From contig NZ_JASZYS010000006.1 of the NCBI RefSeq assembly GCF_030316845.1, forward strand, positions 186,001 to 250,000: DNA of 64,000 bases, written 5' to 3'. The DNA is from Variovorax davisae. Its GTDB lineage: Bacteria; Pseudomonadota; Gammaproteobacteria; Burkholderiales; Burkholderiaceae_C. A program made the position numbers and the translations under genes. A model generated the notes under the pieces. The model made no database searches and was not told the origin of the DNA. It saw nothing but the letters and a program-made list of their open reading frames with translations. Shown piece by piece: positions 29,106 to 38,102 of the stretch; position 1 is the first letter of the stretch, and the number at the start of each line of letters is the position of its first letter.

Positions 29106-29852
29106 CTACATGGCGGTCTTGCCCCCGTTGACGGCGAGGATCTGGCCCGAGATGTACCTGGCGCGATCGGACGCCAGGAACACGATGGCATCGGCGACCT
29201 CTTCCGGCGTGCCGATGCGACCGGCCGGAATCGCCGCGGCGACCGCCGCGATCCTGTCGGCCCCGCCCGCGATGCGTTCGAGCATCCCGGTGTCGATGGG
29301 GCCGGGGGCCACTGCGTTCACCCGCACGTTGGACCGCCCCGCCTCCAGGGCCGCCGACTTGGTCAGGCCCTCGATCGCGTGCTTGCTGGCCGCGTACAGC
29401 GGGTTCTGCGGGTTGCCGCGGCTTCCCATCGTGGAGGACAGGTTGACGACGGCGCCCTGCCGCTGCCGGAGCATCACGCGCAACTGGTGCTTCATGCCGA
29501 GAAAGGTCCCCAGCACATTCGCGTCGAAGGTCGCCGAATAGGACTCGACGGTCTGCTCCACGATCGAGCCGGGCGTTCCTTCCGTGCCCGCACTGTTCAC
29601 GGCGACATCGAGCCGTCCGAAGCGTTCGACCGTGCGCTCGACGAGCGCGCGGACTTGCGCCTCGTTGCCGACGTCGGCGGCCACGAACTCGGCCTCCACG
29701 CCCAGTTCCCGCAGTTCGGCCACCAGCGCGGCGCCGGCCGCGGCATTGCGGCCGGAGCACACCAGCCGGGCGCCTTCGCGAGCGAATGCGAGCGCGGTGG
29801 CGCGGCCGATCCCGGCGGTGGCGCCGGTGATCAGGACGACAGGTTCGGTCAT
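29106..29852 (-). CDS. Short-chain dehydrogenase/reductase (SDR)
   Basis: A 248-residue classical SDR: cofactor motif LITGATAGIGRATALAF at the N-terminus, NSAGTEG (NNAG equivalent with Ser), catalytic Ser in NLSSTMGSRG and YAASKHAIEG (Tyr-x-x-x-Lys), and the C-terminal YISGQILAVNGG. NAD(P)H-dependent alcohol/ketone interconversion. It lies 40 bases after the BKACE gene and 60 before the porin gene in a minus-strand operon. With a BKACE nearby, oxidation of a beta-hydroxy acid to the beta-keto substrate is a reasonable guess. Start ATG 29852. Confidence 0.9.
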   Translation of the reverse strand: MTEPVVLITGATAGIGRATALAFAREGARLVCSGRNAAAGAALVAELRELGVEAEFVAADVGNEAQVRALVERTVERFGRLDVAVNSAGTEGTPGSIVEQTVESYSATFDANVLGTFLGMKHQLRVMLRQRQGAVVNLSSTMGSRGNPQNPLYAASKHAIEGLTKSAALEAGRSNVRVNAVAPGPIDTGMLERIAGGADRIAAVAAAIPAGRIGTPEEVADAIVFLASDRARYISGQILAVNGGKTAM

Positions 29853-29892
29853 CACGAGTTTCCTGGTGGGGTGGTCGGGCGCAGGCAGCGGA

Positions 29893-30840
29893 TCAGAAGG
29901 CGACCGCATGCCGGCCTTTGAGTTGCAGCATCTCGCGCGTGTCGGCGGGCGTCGCGATCTCCAGGTTCAGCGATCGCAGCGTCGAGACGATGCGCTGCAC
30001 CTGCTGGGCGTTGCTGGTCGCCAGCCGGCCCGGCCCGTCCCAGAGCGAATCTTCGAGTCCCACCCGGACGTTGCCGCCCATCGAGGCGGCCATGGCGGCA
30101 AGCGGGAACTGGCTGCGGCCGGCGCCGAGCACCGACCAGTAGTAGTCCTTGCCGAACAGCCGCTCCGCCGTCCTTCGCATGTGCATCAGGTCGTCGGGGT
30201 GCGAGCCGATCCCGCCCAGCAGCCCGAACACCGTCTGGATGAAGAAGGGCGGCTTCAGGATGCCGCGGTCGATGAAATGCGCCGCGGTGTAGAGGTGGCT
30301 GGTGTCATAGCACTCGATCTCGAAGCGCGTGCCGTTGTCGGCGCAGGATTCGAGGATGTAGCGGATCTCCTTGAAGGTGTTGCGGAACACGCGGTCCTCC
30401 GAGCCTTCGAGGTAGGGGCGCTCCCAGTCGTGCTTGAACTCCTTGTAGCGGTCCAGCATCGGATAGAGGCCGAAATTCATCGAGCCCATGTTCAGCGAGG
30501 CCACCTCCGGCTCGAGCTGCAAGGCCGGCTGCAGCCGCTCTTCCACCAGCATGTTCGGCGCGCCGCCGGTGGTGAGATTGATCACCACCTCGGAGCGCTC
30601 GGCGATGACGGGCAGAAAGGCCCGGAACAGCGCCGGGTCCTGCGACGGCTGGCCGGTCTCAGGATGGCGCGCATGCAGATGGACGATCGACGCGCCGGCT
30701 TCCGCGGCCGCGATCGCCTCCCGCGCGATCTCGTCGGCGGTGATGGGCAGGTACGGCGACATGGTCGGCGTGTGGATCGCGCCGGTGACCGCGCAGGTCA
30801 CGATCACCTTGTGTTGGGGTGCTGCCATGGGGTCGCTCAC
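29893..30840 (-). CDS. BKACE-family beta-keto acid cleavage enzyme (copy 1)
   Basis: A 315-residue enzyme of the DUF849/BKACE family, which condenses a beta-keto acid with acetyl-CoA and splits it to acetoacetate and a new acyl-CoA using a divalent metal. Visible signatures are VIVTCAVTGAIHTP, the metal pair HLHARH, VINLTTGGAPNM, SMNFGLYP and VGLEDSLW. The GTG start at 30840 overlaps the stop of the oxidoreductase gene by 4 bases (GTGA); ATG 30828 is an alternative. Members act on carnitine, lysine and aliphatic intermediates, and the substrate here is unknown. A longer second copy lies at 34915. Confidence 0.9.
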   Translation of the reverse strand: MSDPMAAPQHKVIVTCAVTGAIHTPTMSPYLPITADEIAREAIAAAEAGASIVHLHARHPETGQPSQDPALFRAFLPVIAERSEVVINLTTGGAPNMLVEERLQPALQLEPEVASLNMGSMNFGLYPMLDRYKEFKHDWERPYLEGSEDRVFRNTFKEIRYILESCADNGTRFEIECYDTSHLYTAAHFIDRGILKPPFFIQTVFGLLGGIGSHPDDLMHMRRTAERLFGKDYYWSVLGAGRSQFPLAAMAASMGGNVRVGLEDSLWDGPGRLATSNAQQVQRIVSTLRSLNLEIATPADTREMLQLKGRHAVAF

Positions 30841-31808
30841 GCCACCAGCACGGTGGAGCCGATGGTCTGGCGTCCTTCGAGCGCGCGATGCGCGTCGGCC
30901 GCCTCGGCCAAGGCAAAACTCTGCCGCGGCTCACTCACGATCCGCCCGGCGAGCACGTGGTCGAACAGCTCGCGCGCCATGTCGAGCATGTGCGCGCGCG
31001 GCTCGATGTAGTGCCGCATCGCCGGGCGCGTGAACCAGATCGAACCCTTGGTCGCCAGCAGCCCCGTGTTGAAGATCACCGGGCCCGACGAGGTGCCGTT
31101 GCTCACCATCGTGCCGCGCTGCTGCAGGCAGTCGAGCGAGGCTTCCAGCGTGTCCTTGCCGACCGAGTCGTACACCACCGGCACGCCCTTGCCGTCGGTG
31201 ATCTCGCGCACCCGCTTCGCAATGTTCTCGCGCGAGGTCACGATGGTGTGGGTGCAGCCGTTGGCCTTGGCGATGGCGGCCTTCTCGTCGGTGCTGACGG
31301 TGCCGATCATCGTCACGCCCATGGCGCGCGCCCACTGGCAGGCGATCAGGCCGACGCCGCCGGCGGCCGCGTGATACAGGATGGTCTCGCCACCCTTCAG
31401 CGGGAAGACCTGGCGGAACAGGTACTGCGCCGTCATGCCCTTCATGATGAGCGAAGCGGCGGTGCGGTCCGGAATGCCGTCGGGCAGGGGGATCAGCACA
31501 TTGGCAGGCATCACGCGCACTTGCGAGTACGCGCCCGGCGGCCCGACCAGGTAGCCCACCCGGTCGCCCACGCGGATGTCGGTCACGCCGGGCCCCACCG
31601 CCTCGACCACGCCCACCGCATCGGTGCCCAGGCCGCTGGGCAGCGCCTGCGGGTAGAAGCCGGTCCGGAAGTAGATGTCGGCGAAGTTGACGGCCACGAA
31701 GCTGTGGCGAACGCGTGCCTCGCCGGCGCCGGGTTCGCCGACTTCGACGTCCTCGAACTGCAGGACATCGGCGCCCCCGGTTTCGTAGAAGCGGATGGCC
31801 TTGGTCAT
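30837..31808 (-). CDS. Quinone oxidoreductase (zeta-crystallin-like MDR)
   Basis: A 323-residue medium-chain oxidoreductase without structural zinc ligands. N-terminal GroES-like domain (LQFEDVEVGEPGAGEARVR, NFADIYFRTGFYP, GTDAVGVVEAVGPG) and NADPH-binding Rossmann domain (LYHAAAGGVGLIACQWARAMG). Typical QOR activity is NADPH:quinone or enone reduction. Start ATG 31808 has AAGGAGA just upstream. It is the first gene of the minus-strand arm; BKACE, SDR, porin and yeiH follow with little or no gap. Confidence 0.9.
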   Translation of the reverse strand: MTKAIRFYETGGADVLQFEDVEVGEPGAGEARVRHSFVAVNFADIYFRTGFYPQALPSGLGTDAVGVVEAVGPGVTDIRVGDRVGYLVGPPGAYSQVRVMPANVLIPLPDGIPDRTAASLIMKGMTAQYLFRQVFPLKGGETILYHAAAGGVGLIACQWARAMGVTMIGTVSTDEKAAIAKANGCTHTIVTSRENIAKRVREITDGKGVPVVYDSVGKDTLEASLDCLQQRGTMVSNGTSSGPVIFNTGLLATKGSIWFTRPAMRHYIEPRAHMLDMARELFDHVLAGRIVSEPRQSFALAEAADAHRALEGRQTIGSTVLVA

Positions 31809-31999
31809 GGTGCGTCTCCTTGTGAATGCATGTGGAGCCGCGATTCTTGCGGGGGGGTCCCGCGGCTGGAAGCGCCCCCTCGCGAATGACCCATTCCGAC
31901 AAGTCGATGTCCCATAAAAGCAAGTATCGATCGCTGGTGCGCCGGATACTGAAGGCGTCGGCACCCCGTGCCCGACACCTGGACGAACTGGAGACAAAG
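31809..31999. promoter_or_regulatory. Divergent promoter region of the BKACE island
   Basis: 191 bases between the divergent QOR and Bug-receptor starts, so promoters for both arms should lie here. AGTATC (31923-31928) and GATACT (31945-31950) form a 6-bp inverted repeat 16 bases apart, a possible operator. I could not identify convincing -35/-10 pairs. Confidence 0.4.
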
Positions 32000-32968
32000 A
32001 TGAGACTGCAGCTGTTGGCGCGCCCTGCCCTGGCGCTGATCGGATGTTCGCTGGCGCTCGGCGCCTGGGCCTTCGGCGACAAGCCCTTGAAGGTGATCGT
32101 CCCGGCACCGGCGGGCGGAACCACGGACATCGCCGCCCGCGTGGTCGGCCAGCAGATGTCCCTGGACATCGGCCGGCCGGTGGTCGTCGAGAACCGGCCC
32201 GGTGCGAGCGGGTCGATCGGACTCCAGGCCATGCTGCAGGCCGCCCCCGATGGCGACACGATCGTCGTCGGGCCGAACAACCTGCTGGTGGAATCGCCGC
32301 AGGTGATGAAGCTGCCGTACGACCCGCTGAAAGACATCGTCAGCATCGCCAGGGTGGCCAAGACCAGCTATGTGCTGGTGACGGGCGCCGGCTACCCGGC
32401 CAGGGACTTCACGGGTCTTCTTGCGCACTTGAAGGCGCGCAAGGGCAGGACGAGCTTCGCCAACTATGGCAACGGCACGACCTCGCACTACTCGGGACTG
32501 ATCTTCAGCGACCGGGCCGACCTGGGCATGCAGAACGTGGGCTACGCCGGATCGCCGCCCGCGCTGCAAGACCTGATCGGCGGCCAAGTCGACATCATGT
32601 TCGATGGCATGGCGACCTCCCTGCCGCTGATCAAGGGCGGCAAGCTGCGCCCCTATGCCGTGTCCGGCAAGAGCCGGTCCGGCTATTTCCCCGAGGTGCC
32701 GACCATGACCGAGCTCGGCTATCCGGAGATCCAGTTCCAGGGACAGATCCGCTTCTACGGCGCCAGCAAGCTGCCGCCGGACGTGCTGGCGAAGCTGCAG
32801 GCGATCGTCAAGAAGGCCGCGGATGCACCCGCGGTGCAGAAGAAGCTGCTCGACGTGGGCCTGGAGCCCGACGTCAGCGCGGACACGCCGGCGATGCTGG
32901 CCGAAGACAAGGCGCTGTACCAGCGCAACGCCGCCATCGTCAGGAAGTTCGACATCCAGCTGAACTGA
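32000..32968 (+). CDS. Bug-family (TctC) periplasmic solute receptor, copy 1
   Basis: A 322-residue periplasmic binding protein with signal peptide (IGCSLALGAWAFG) and the Bug fold: KPLKVIVPAPAGGTTDIAARVVGQQM, VVENRPGASGSIGLQAM, YDPLKDI, VGYAGSPPALQDLIGGQVDIMFD. Such receptors bind carboxylates and feed TctAB importers or act in signalling; no TctAB genes are nearby. GGAGACAAAG precedes ATG 32000. The upstream in-frame extension lies in the divergent promoter and is not used. The next gene is a clear tandem duplicate of the same length. Confidence 0.92.
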   Translation: MRLQLLARPALALIGCSLALGAWAFGDKPLKVIVPAPAGGTTDIAARVVGQQMSLDIGRPVVVENRPGASGSIGLQAMLQAAPDGDTIVVGPNNLLVESPQVMKLPYDPLKDIVSIARVAKTSYVLVTGAGYPARDFTGLLAHLKARKGRTSFANYGNGTTSHYSGLIFSDRADLGMQNVGYAGSPPALQDLIGGQVDIMFDGMATSLPLIKGGKLRPYAVSGKSRSGYFPEVPTMTELGYPEIQFQGQIRFYGASKLPPDVLAKLQAIVKKAADAPAVQKKLLDVGLEPDVSADTPAMLAEDKALYQRNAAIVRKFDIQLN

Positions 32969-33004
32969 CGCGCACACCCGACATGAGATGAACCGGAGAC
33001 AAAG

Positions 33005-33973
33005 ATGAAACTGAAGCCACTGGCACGCGCTGCCACGCTGTCGATCGGATGCTCGCTGGCGCTCGGCGCCTGGGCCTTCGGCGACAAGCCCTTGAAGGTG
33101 ATCGTGCCGGCACCGCCGGGCGGAACGATGGACGTCGCGGCCCGCGTGGTCGGGCAGCAGATGGCGACGGACCTCGGCCGGCCGGTGATCGTCGAGAACC
33201 GCGCCGGCGCCACCGGGTCGATCGGACTCGGCGCCCTGCTGAAGGCCGAGCCCGACGGCAACACGATCGCGATGGGGGCGATCAACCTGCTGGTCGAAGC
33301 ACCGCTCGTGATGAAGGTCCCGTACGACCCGCTGAAGGACATCGTGACCATCGCCAGGGTGGCCCAGACCAGCCGTGTGCTGGTGACCGCGGCAACCAAC
33401 CCGGCCAAGGACTTCCAGGGCCTGGTCGCGCAGTTGAAGTCGCGCAAGGGCCAGACCAGCTTCGCCAGCTTCGGCACCGGCACGTCGTCGCATTACGCGG
33501 GGTTGATCTTCAGCGATCAGGCCGGCCTGGGCATGCAGCACGTCGGCTACCCCGGATCGCCGCCCGCGCTCCAGGACTTGCTCGGCGGCCAGGTCGACAT
33601 CATGTTCGACAGCCTGCTGACCTCCCTGCCGCTGATCAAGGGCGGCAAGCTGCGCGCCTATGCCGTGGCCGGGAAGAGCCGGTCCAGGTATTTCCCCGAG
33701 CTGCCGACCATGGCCGAGCTCGGCTATCCGGACATCCAGTTCCCCGGACAGGTCAGCTTCTATGGCGCCAGCAAGCTGCCGCCCGAGGTCCTGGCCAAGC
33801 TCCAGGCGGCCATCAAGAAGGCCGCGGAAGCACCAGCGGTGCAGCAGAAGCTGATCGACCTGGGGCTGGAGCCCGACGTGAGCGTCGACACGCCCGCGAT
33901 GCTCGCCGAAACCAGGGCGCTGTTCCAGCGCAACGCCGCCATCGTCAAGAAATTCGACATCCAGCCGAACTGA
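33005..33973 (+). CDS. Bug-family (TctC) periplasmic solute receptor, copy 2 (tandem duplicate)
   Basis: Also 322 residues, same signal peptide core and same domain layout as copy 1. The ribosome site and start are repeated (GGAGACAAAGATGA in both), and the DNA from the signal peptide into the first strand is almost identical. Differences concentrate in the ligand-contact loops (for example GPNNLLVESPQV versus GAINLLVEAPLV), suggesting divergence of ligand range after duplication. Located 36 bases after copy 1 and 32 before the TauD-type dioxygenase. Confidence 0.92.
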   Translation: MKLKPLARAATLSIGCSLALGAWAFGDKPLKVIVPAPPGGTMDVAARVVGQQMATDLGRPVIVENRAGATGSIGLGALLKAEPDGNTIAMGAINLLVEAPLVMKVPYDPLKDIVTIARVAQTSRVLVTAATNPAKDFQGLVAQLKSRKGQTSFASFGTGTSSHYAGLIFSDQAGLGMQHVGYPGSPPALQDLLGGQVDIMFDSLLTSLPLIKGGKLRAYAVAGKSRSRYFPELPTMAELGYPDIQFPGQVSFYGASKLPPEVLAKLQAAIKKAAEAPAVQQKLIDLGLEPDVSVDTPAMLAETRALFQRNAAIVKKFDIQPN

Positions 33974-34005
33974 CCGGCATCACGCAACCCCAGGAAGACC
34001 GAGCC

Positions 34006-34848
34006 ATGAAGATCAGCCAAATCACGCCCGCCATCGGCGCCCGGGTGACGGACGTCCACCTCGGCGAGGCAGCGCGCGACCCCGAAGCCTTCGCACGGAT
34101 CAAGTCTGCGCTGCTTGAGCACAAGGTGCTTTTCTTCCGCGGCCAGGACATCACGCGCGCCGACCACGAAGCCTTCGCGCGCTGCTTCGGCGAGCTGGAG
34201 CGCCACCCCGTGCTCGACAGCGATCCCGCGTACCCGGGATTGGCGCTCATCTATCGCAGCGAATCGAGGCACAGCTACGAAAACGTGTACCACTCCGACG
34301 GCCTGTGGCGCAAGAACCCGTCGATGGGGGCCGTGCTGCGCTGCATCGAATGTCCGGCGATCGGCGGCGACACGATCTGGGTCAACATGGTCCAGGCGTA
34401 CGAGGAGCTGCCGGAGGAGATCAAGCAGAAGATCCTGAAGCTGCGCGCCAAGTCCAGCATCGAGCCGTCGTTTGGCGCCGTCATGTCCCAGGAAGACCGC
34501 GTCCAGCTCGACCGGGACAACCCGCCGGCCGAGCACCCGGTGGTGCGCACGCATCCGGAAACCGGCGCGAAGGTGCTGTACGTGGGCAGCTTCACCACCC
34601 ACTTCGTCAACCACAACACGCCGGAGAACATCCGCCACGGCATCGACAAGACACCGGGCGCATCGCTGCTGCTGAACTACCTGCTCAGCCGCGCCAGCAT
34701 TCCCGAATACCAGGTGCGCTGGTCCTGGCAGCCCGGGGACGTGGCCGTCTGGGACAACCGCAGCACCCAGCACTACGCGGTGAACGACTACTGGCCCGCC
34801 CCCCGAAAGATGGAGCGCGCCGCCATCGTGGGCGACGTTCCGTACTGA
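34006..34848 (+). CDS. TauD/TfdA-family Fe(II)/2-oxoglutarate dioxygenase
   Basis: A 280-residue oxygenase. The iron triad reads His96-x-Asp98 in VYHSDGLW and His256 in STQHYAVND, and an Arg ten or so residues on (PAPRKMERA) fits the 2-oxoglutarate carboxylate clamp. The family hydroxylates sulfonates, aryloxyacetates, trimethyllysine-type amines and other small acids. Placed between the Bug receptors and the second BKACE, it probably performs the first oxidative attack on the imported compound. Confidence 0.9.
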   Translation: MKISQITPAIGARVTDVHLGEAARDPEAFARIKSALLEHKVLFFRGQDITRADHEAFARCFGELERHPVLDSDPAYPGLALIYRSESRHSYENVYHSDGLWRKNPSMGAVLRCIECPAIGGDTIWVNMVQAYEELPEEIKQKILKLRAKSSIEPSFGAVMSQEDRVQLDRDNPPAEHPVVRTHPETGAKVLYVGSFTTHFVNHNTPENIRHGIDKTPGASLLLNYLLSRASIPEYQVRWSWQPGDVAVWDNRSTQHYAVNDYWPAPRKMERAAIVGDVPY

Positions 34849-34914
34849 CGCTCTCGAAGCCACTGCGAACCATTCGACATTCTCGACAACCCATTTCAAC
34901 GCGGAAAGAACATC

Positions 34915-35985
34915 ATGAACTTCCTTGACGGCCACCTGTACCCCGAGAACCAGCAGCCCCTGATCATCACGGCCGCCCCCTATGCGCCGGGCTGGATTCC
35001 CGCCGACTTCCCGGAGGACATTCCGGTCACGATGGAGGACCAGATCCAGAAGGCGGTGGATTGCTACGAGGCCGGCGCCACCGTGCTGCACCTGCATGTG
35101 CGCGAAGAAGACGGCAAGGGCAGCAAGCGCCTGTCCAAGTTCAACGAGCTGATCGCCGGCGTGCGCGCCCGTGTGCCGGAGATGGTCATCCAGGTCGGCG
35201 GCTCCATCAGCTTCGCGCCCGAAGAGGGCCAGGGCGCCAAATGGCTCAGCGACGACACGCGGCACATGCTGGCCGAACTCCAGCCGAGGCCCGACCAGGT
35301 CACGGTGACCGTCAACACGTCGCAGATGAACGTGACGGAGCATGCCGGCCTGGACGACTTCAAGGGCGTGTCCCGGGGCTTCCCGCACCTCTACGCCACC
35401 TACAAGGACATGGTCGTGCCCTCGAACCCCAGCTGGGCCGAGGAGCACATCCGGCGCCTGACGGCCGCCGGGATCCAGAGCGAATTCCAGGTCTACAACA
35501 TCAACAGCTTCGAGACCATCGAGCGGATGATCCGCCGCGGCGTCTACAAGGGGCCGCTGGTGATGAACTGGGTGGCGATCAGCGGCGGCATGGACCAGGC
35601 CAACATCTACAACCTGGCCAACATGCTGCGCGCGGTGCCCGACGGCGCGGTGGTCACGGTGGAGAGTTCGGTGCTCAACGTGCTGCCCATCAACATGATC
35701 GGCATCGCCCTGGGCCTGCATGTGCGCTGCGGCATCGAGGACGTGCTCTGGAACCAGACCCGCACCGGCAAGGCCAGCACGGTCGACCAGATCAGGCAGC
35801 TGGTGCGCATCTCGGGCGAGTTCGGCCGCCCCATCGCGACGGCGCAGCAGGCGCGCGAGATCATGCAGATCGGGGTCTTCTACGACACGGCGGAAGAGAC
35901 CCTCCAGCGCAATGGCTTCGCGCCCAACCGCAACGGGGGCAACCAGGGATTCCTGCGCAAGCCGGACGCCGATCTGGGCCGCTGA
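34915..35985 (+). CDS. BKACE-family beta-keto acid cleavage enzyme (copy 2, long form)
   Basis: A 356-residue DUF849/BKACE protein, about 40 residues longer than copy 1 and clearly different in sequence. Signatures: PLIITAAPYAPGW, metal pair HLHVRE, VTVTVNTSQMNVTEHAG, MNWVAISGGM and CGIEDVLWN. It would cleave a beta-keto acid with acetyl-CoA. Two divergent BKACEs in one island suggest two sequential or alternative keto acids. GGAAAG upstream supports ATG 34915. It is last in the plus-strand arm and converges on an AraC regulator. Confidence 0.9.
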   Translation: MNFLDGHLYPENQQPLIITAAPYAPGWIPADFPEDIPVTMEDQIQKAVDCYEAGATVLHLHVREEDGKGSKRLSKFNELIAGVRARVPEMVIQVGGSISFAPEEGQGAKWLSDDTRHMLAELQPRPDQVTVTVNTSQMNVTEHAGLDDFKGVSRGFPHLYATYKDMVVPSNPSWAEEHIRRLTAAGIQSEFQVYNINSFETIERMIRRGVYKGPLVMNWVAISGGMDQANIYNLANMLRAVPDGAVVTVESSVLNVLPINMIGIALGLHVRCGIEDVLWNQTRTGKASTVDQIRQLVRISGEFGRPIATAQQAREIMQIGVFYDTAEETLQRNGFAPNRNGGNQGFLRKPDADLGR

Positions 35986-36006
35986 CCCCAGGCCGGCCAG
36001 GGCTGT

Positions 36007-37038
36007 TCACCCTGCCTGCGGGGCAGCCGCATCGGCCGCCTGCCTGCTCCATTGCGAGGCGCTGCAGCCGAATCGATGGTGGAACCAGTGGCTGAAGCTG
36101 CTGGGATTGGCGAAGCCCAGCAATTCGGCCACCTCGCTGAGCGGCAGGTCGCTCTCGCGCAGATGGCGCCTGGCCAGGTCCGAGCGCACCTGGTCGAGCA
36201 GGCCGCTGAAGGTGAGGCCTTCCGCCTCGAGCCGGCGGTGCAGCGTGCGGCGATCGACGCGCAGGTGCCGGGCGATCGCCTGCGCCGAGCAGGTGCCGCC
36301 AGGCAGCAAGGCCAGGATGAGCTGGCGGCAGGTCTCCTGCGCGCTCTCGCTGCGATCCCGGAGCGCCGCTTCCAGGTACTTGCGCGCGAGGCCCGCCGCC
36401 ACCGGGTCTCCGGGCTCGCGCGGCCTGGACAGGTCGGTCGCCAGGCAGACCAGTCCGTTGAACTCCTGATTGAACTTGACGCTGCGCCCGAAGAAGGCCC
36501 GGTGCGCGGAGACGTCCGCCGGCGGGCGATGGCTGAAGCGGACTTCGAGCGGTCGCCAATGCGGTCCGATCAGATCGCCCAGCATGCGGAACATGGTGCC
36601 CACGGAGAGTTCCACCGACTGCCGCATCTGCAGCCCGGGGCTGGGCAGCAGGTCTTCGCGGATGATGACCAGGCTGTCGGTCTCTTCGACACGCACGATC
36701 AGCGAGGCGTTCACCAGCTTGAGGTAGCGGCACAGCGTGTCGAGCGCATGCCGCGGCGTGGGCTCCTCCCGCAGCACGAAGCTGATCGGCCCGAGGGCGG
36801 AGAGCTTGCGCTGGGCTGCCAGGCGCAGCGCCAGGTCTTCCGTCTTGGTGGCACGGGCGGTGATCTCCAGCAACTCGCGCGCGGCGTCTCGCGGGATCAG
36901 CGTCTCGGGGTCGTCCAGGAACCTGGCCTGCAGGCCCACGGTCCGCATGAACGCATTGGGGTCGCGGCCGAGTGACTTCACCAACTCGACGTAGCCGATC
37001 AAGCTGGCGCTGCGCACGAGTCGAGCGATATGTCTCAT
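36007..37038 (-). CDS. AraC-family transcriptional regulator (OruR/Arabinose_bd type)
   Basis: A 343-residue regulator. The N-terminal ~180 residues match the PF12625-type sensor domain (IGYVELVKSLGRDPNAFM, LALRLAAQRKLSALGPISF). The C-terminal double helix-turn-helix is visible (AIARHLRVDRRTLHRRLEAEGLTF, LSEVAELLGFANPSSFSHWFHHRFG). It is 13 bases downstream of the LysR gene on the same strand and faces the BKACE island, which it may regulate. Confidence 0.9.
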   Translation of the reverse strand: MRHIARLVRSASLIGYVELVKSLGRDPNAFMRTVGLQARFLDDPETLIPRDAARELLEITARATKTEDLALRLAAQRKLSALGPISFVLREEPTPRHALDTLCRYLKLVNASLIVRVEETDSLVIIREDLLPSPGLQMRQSVELSVGTMFRMLGDLIGPHWRPLEVRFSHRPPADVSAHRAFFGRSVKFNQEFNGLVCLATDLSRPREPGDPVAAGLARKYLEAALRDRSESAQETCRQLILALLPGGTCSAQAIARHLRVDRRTLHRRLEAEGLTFSGLLDQVRSDLARRHLRESDLPLSEVAELLGFANPSSFSHWFHHRFGCSASQWSRQAADAAAPQAG

Positions 37039-37051
37039 GGGGTGGCTGCCA

Positions 37052-37990
37052 TTATCTGGACCGGGCGCGCGCCGGGGCGGCCGGACCCGCGTCGCCGAGG
37101 TAGGGCTCGACCACCTGCGCCAGCCAGCTCAGGACCGCCTTCACGCGCGGCGCCAGCTGGCGCCGGTGCGGGTAGAGCAGGGACACCGGCATCGGCGCCG
37201 CTGTGAGGTCGGGCATCACCTCCACCAGCAGGCCGGCATCGACCAGCCGCTGCGTGCCATGCGCCGGCGCCTGGATCAGCCCCAGGCCGGCCAGGCAGGC
37301 GGCCTGGTAGGCATCGGTGCCGTTGACCACGATCGCACTGCGCATCGGATGCAGGCGGACCGCGCCGCCCTCCTCCCGGTATTCCCAGCCCGCGCCCTGC
37401 ACGCCGAGCTTGGGCGCGTAGTGCACGATGCGATGCCGGGCCAGGTCGGCCAGCGTCTTCGGCGTGCCGTGGCTGCGCAAATAGGCCGGGCTCGCCACGT
37501 TGCGCATCTTCATCATCCCCAGCGGCCGCGCAATCAGGTCGGCGTCGACCAGCGGCCCGACCCGCAGCACGCAGTCGAAGCCCTCCTGCACCAGGTCGAC
37601 GCGGCGGTCGGTGGTGCTGATGCCCACTTCCAGCAGCGGATGCGCCGCCAGGAATTCAGGCAGCCGCGGAATGACCAGGTCGCGCGCCAGCGTGTTGGGC
37701 AGGTCGATGCGCAGGCGGCCCCGCAAGCCGCTGGCCGCCGGCTGGAACATGGCCTGCAGCTGGTCCGCGTCGGCGACCAGCTCCTGGCCGCGTTCGAGGA
37801 ACTGCTCGCCATCGGGCGTCAGCCGCACGCGGCGCGTGGTCCGCTGCAGCAGCCGCGCGCCGACCTGGGCCTCGAGCCGCTGCACCACCTGGGAGACGCG
37901 GCCCTTCGCCATCCCGAGCTGGTCGGCGGCCTGGGTGAAGCTGCCGAGTTCGGCGACCCGGGCGAAGATGCGGAGCTGGTCGAGATCCAT
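37052..37990 (-). CDS. LysR-family transcriptional regulator (paired with SDR)
   Basis: A 312-residue regulator with N-terminal winged HTH (LRIFARVAELGSFTQAADQL, KGRVSQVVQRLEAQVGARLLQRTTRRVRLT) and a substrate-binding domain typical of the CrgA/DsdC-like subgroup (GRLRIDLPNTLARDLVIP, DCVLRVGPLVDADLIARPLG). It is transcribed divergently from an SDR at 38103, the classic LysR arrangement, so that SDR is its likely target. The AraC gene follows at 13 bases. Confidence 0.92.
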   Translation of the reverse strand: MDLDQLRIFARVAELGSFTQAADQLGMAKGRVSQVVQRLEAQVGARLLQRTTRRVRLTPDGEQFLERGQELVADADQLQAMFQPAASGLRGRLRIDLPNTLARDLVIPRLPEFLAAHPLLEVGISTTDRRVDLVQEGFDCVLRVGPLVDADLIARPLGMMKMRNVASPAYLRSHGTPKTLADLARHRIVHYAPKLGVQGAGWEYREEGGAVRLHPMRSAIVVNGTDAYQAACLAGLGLIQAPAHGTQRLVDAGLLVEVMPDLTAAPMPVSLLYPHRRQLAPRVKAVLSWLAQVVEPYLGDAGPAAPARARSR

Positions 37991-38102
37991 CCCTGGATTG
38001 TCCGTTTTAGAAGAACAGTTTGGACGATTTTCGACTATTTATCGTTTCCTGGTGAACTCCTAAAGTCAGGCCATCCCAACTCCCCAGACCCAGGACCCCG
38101 CC
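37991..38102. promoter_or_regulatory. LysR/SDR divergent promoter with inverted repeats
   Basis: AT-rich spacer. GTCC (38000-38003) and GGAC (38022-38025) bracket one candidate dyad. ACGAT (38024-38028) and ATCGT (38041-38045) form a second. Both lie where a LysR protein would bind to control itself and the SDR. No exact operator is proven. Confidence 0.4.

Noticed and set aside
31912..31950. GTATC/GATAC sequences in the BKACE divergent region as an extra regulon site
   Set aside because: The second half-site is poor and no -10-like hexamer stands 29-30 bases away on either strand.
31826..31999. N-terminal extension of the first Bug receptor
   Set aside because: It lies in the divergent promoter region, puts 58 polar residues before the signal peptide and lacks a ribosome site.
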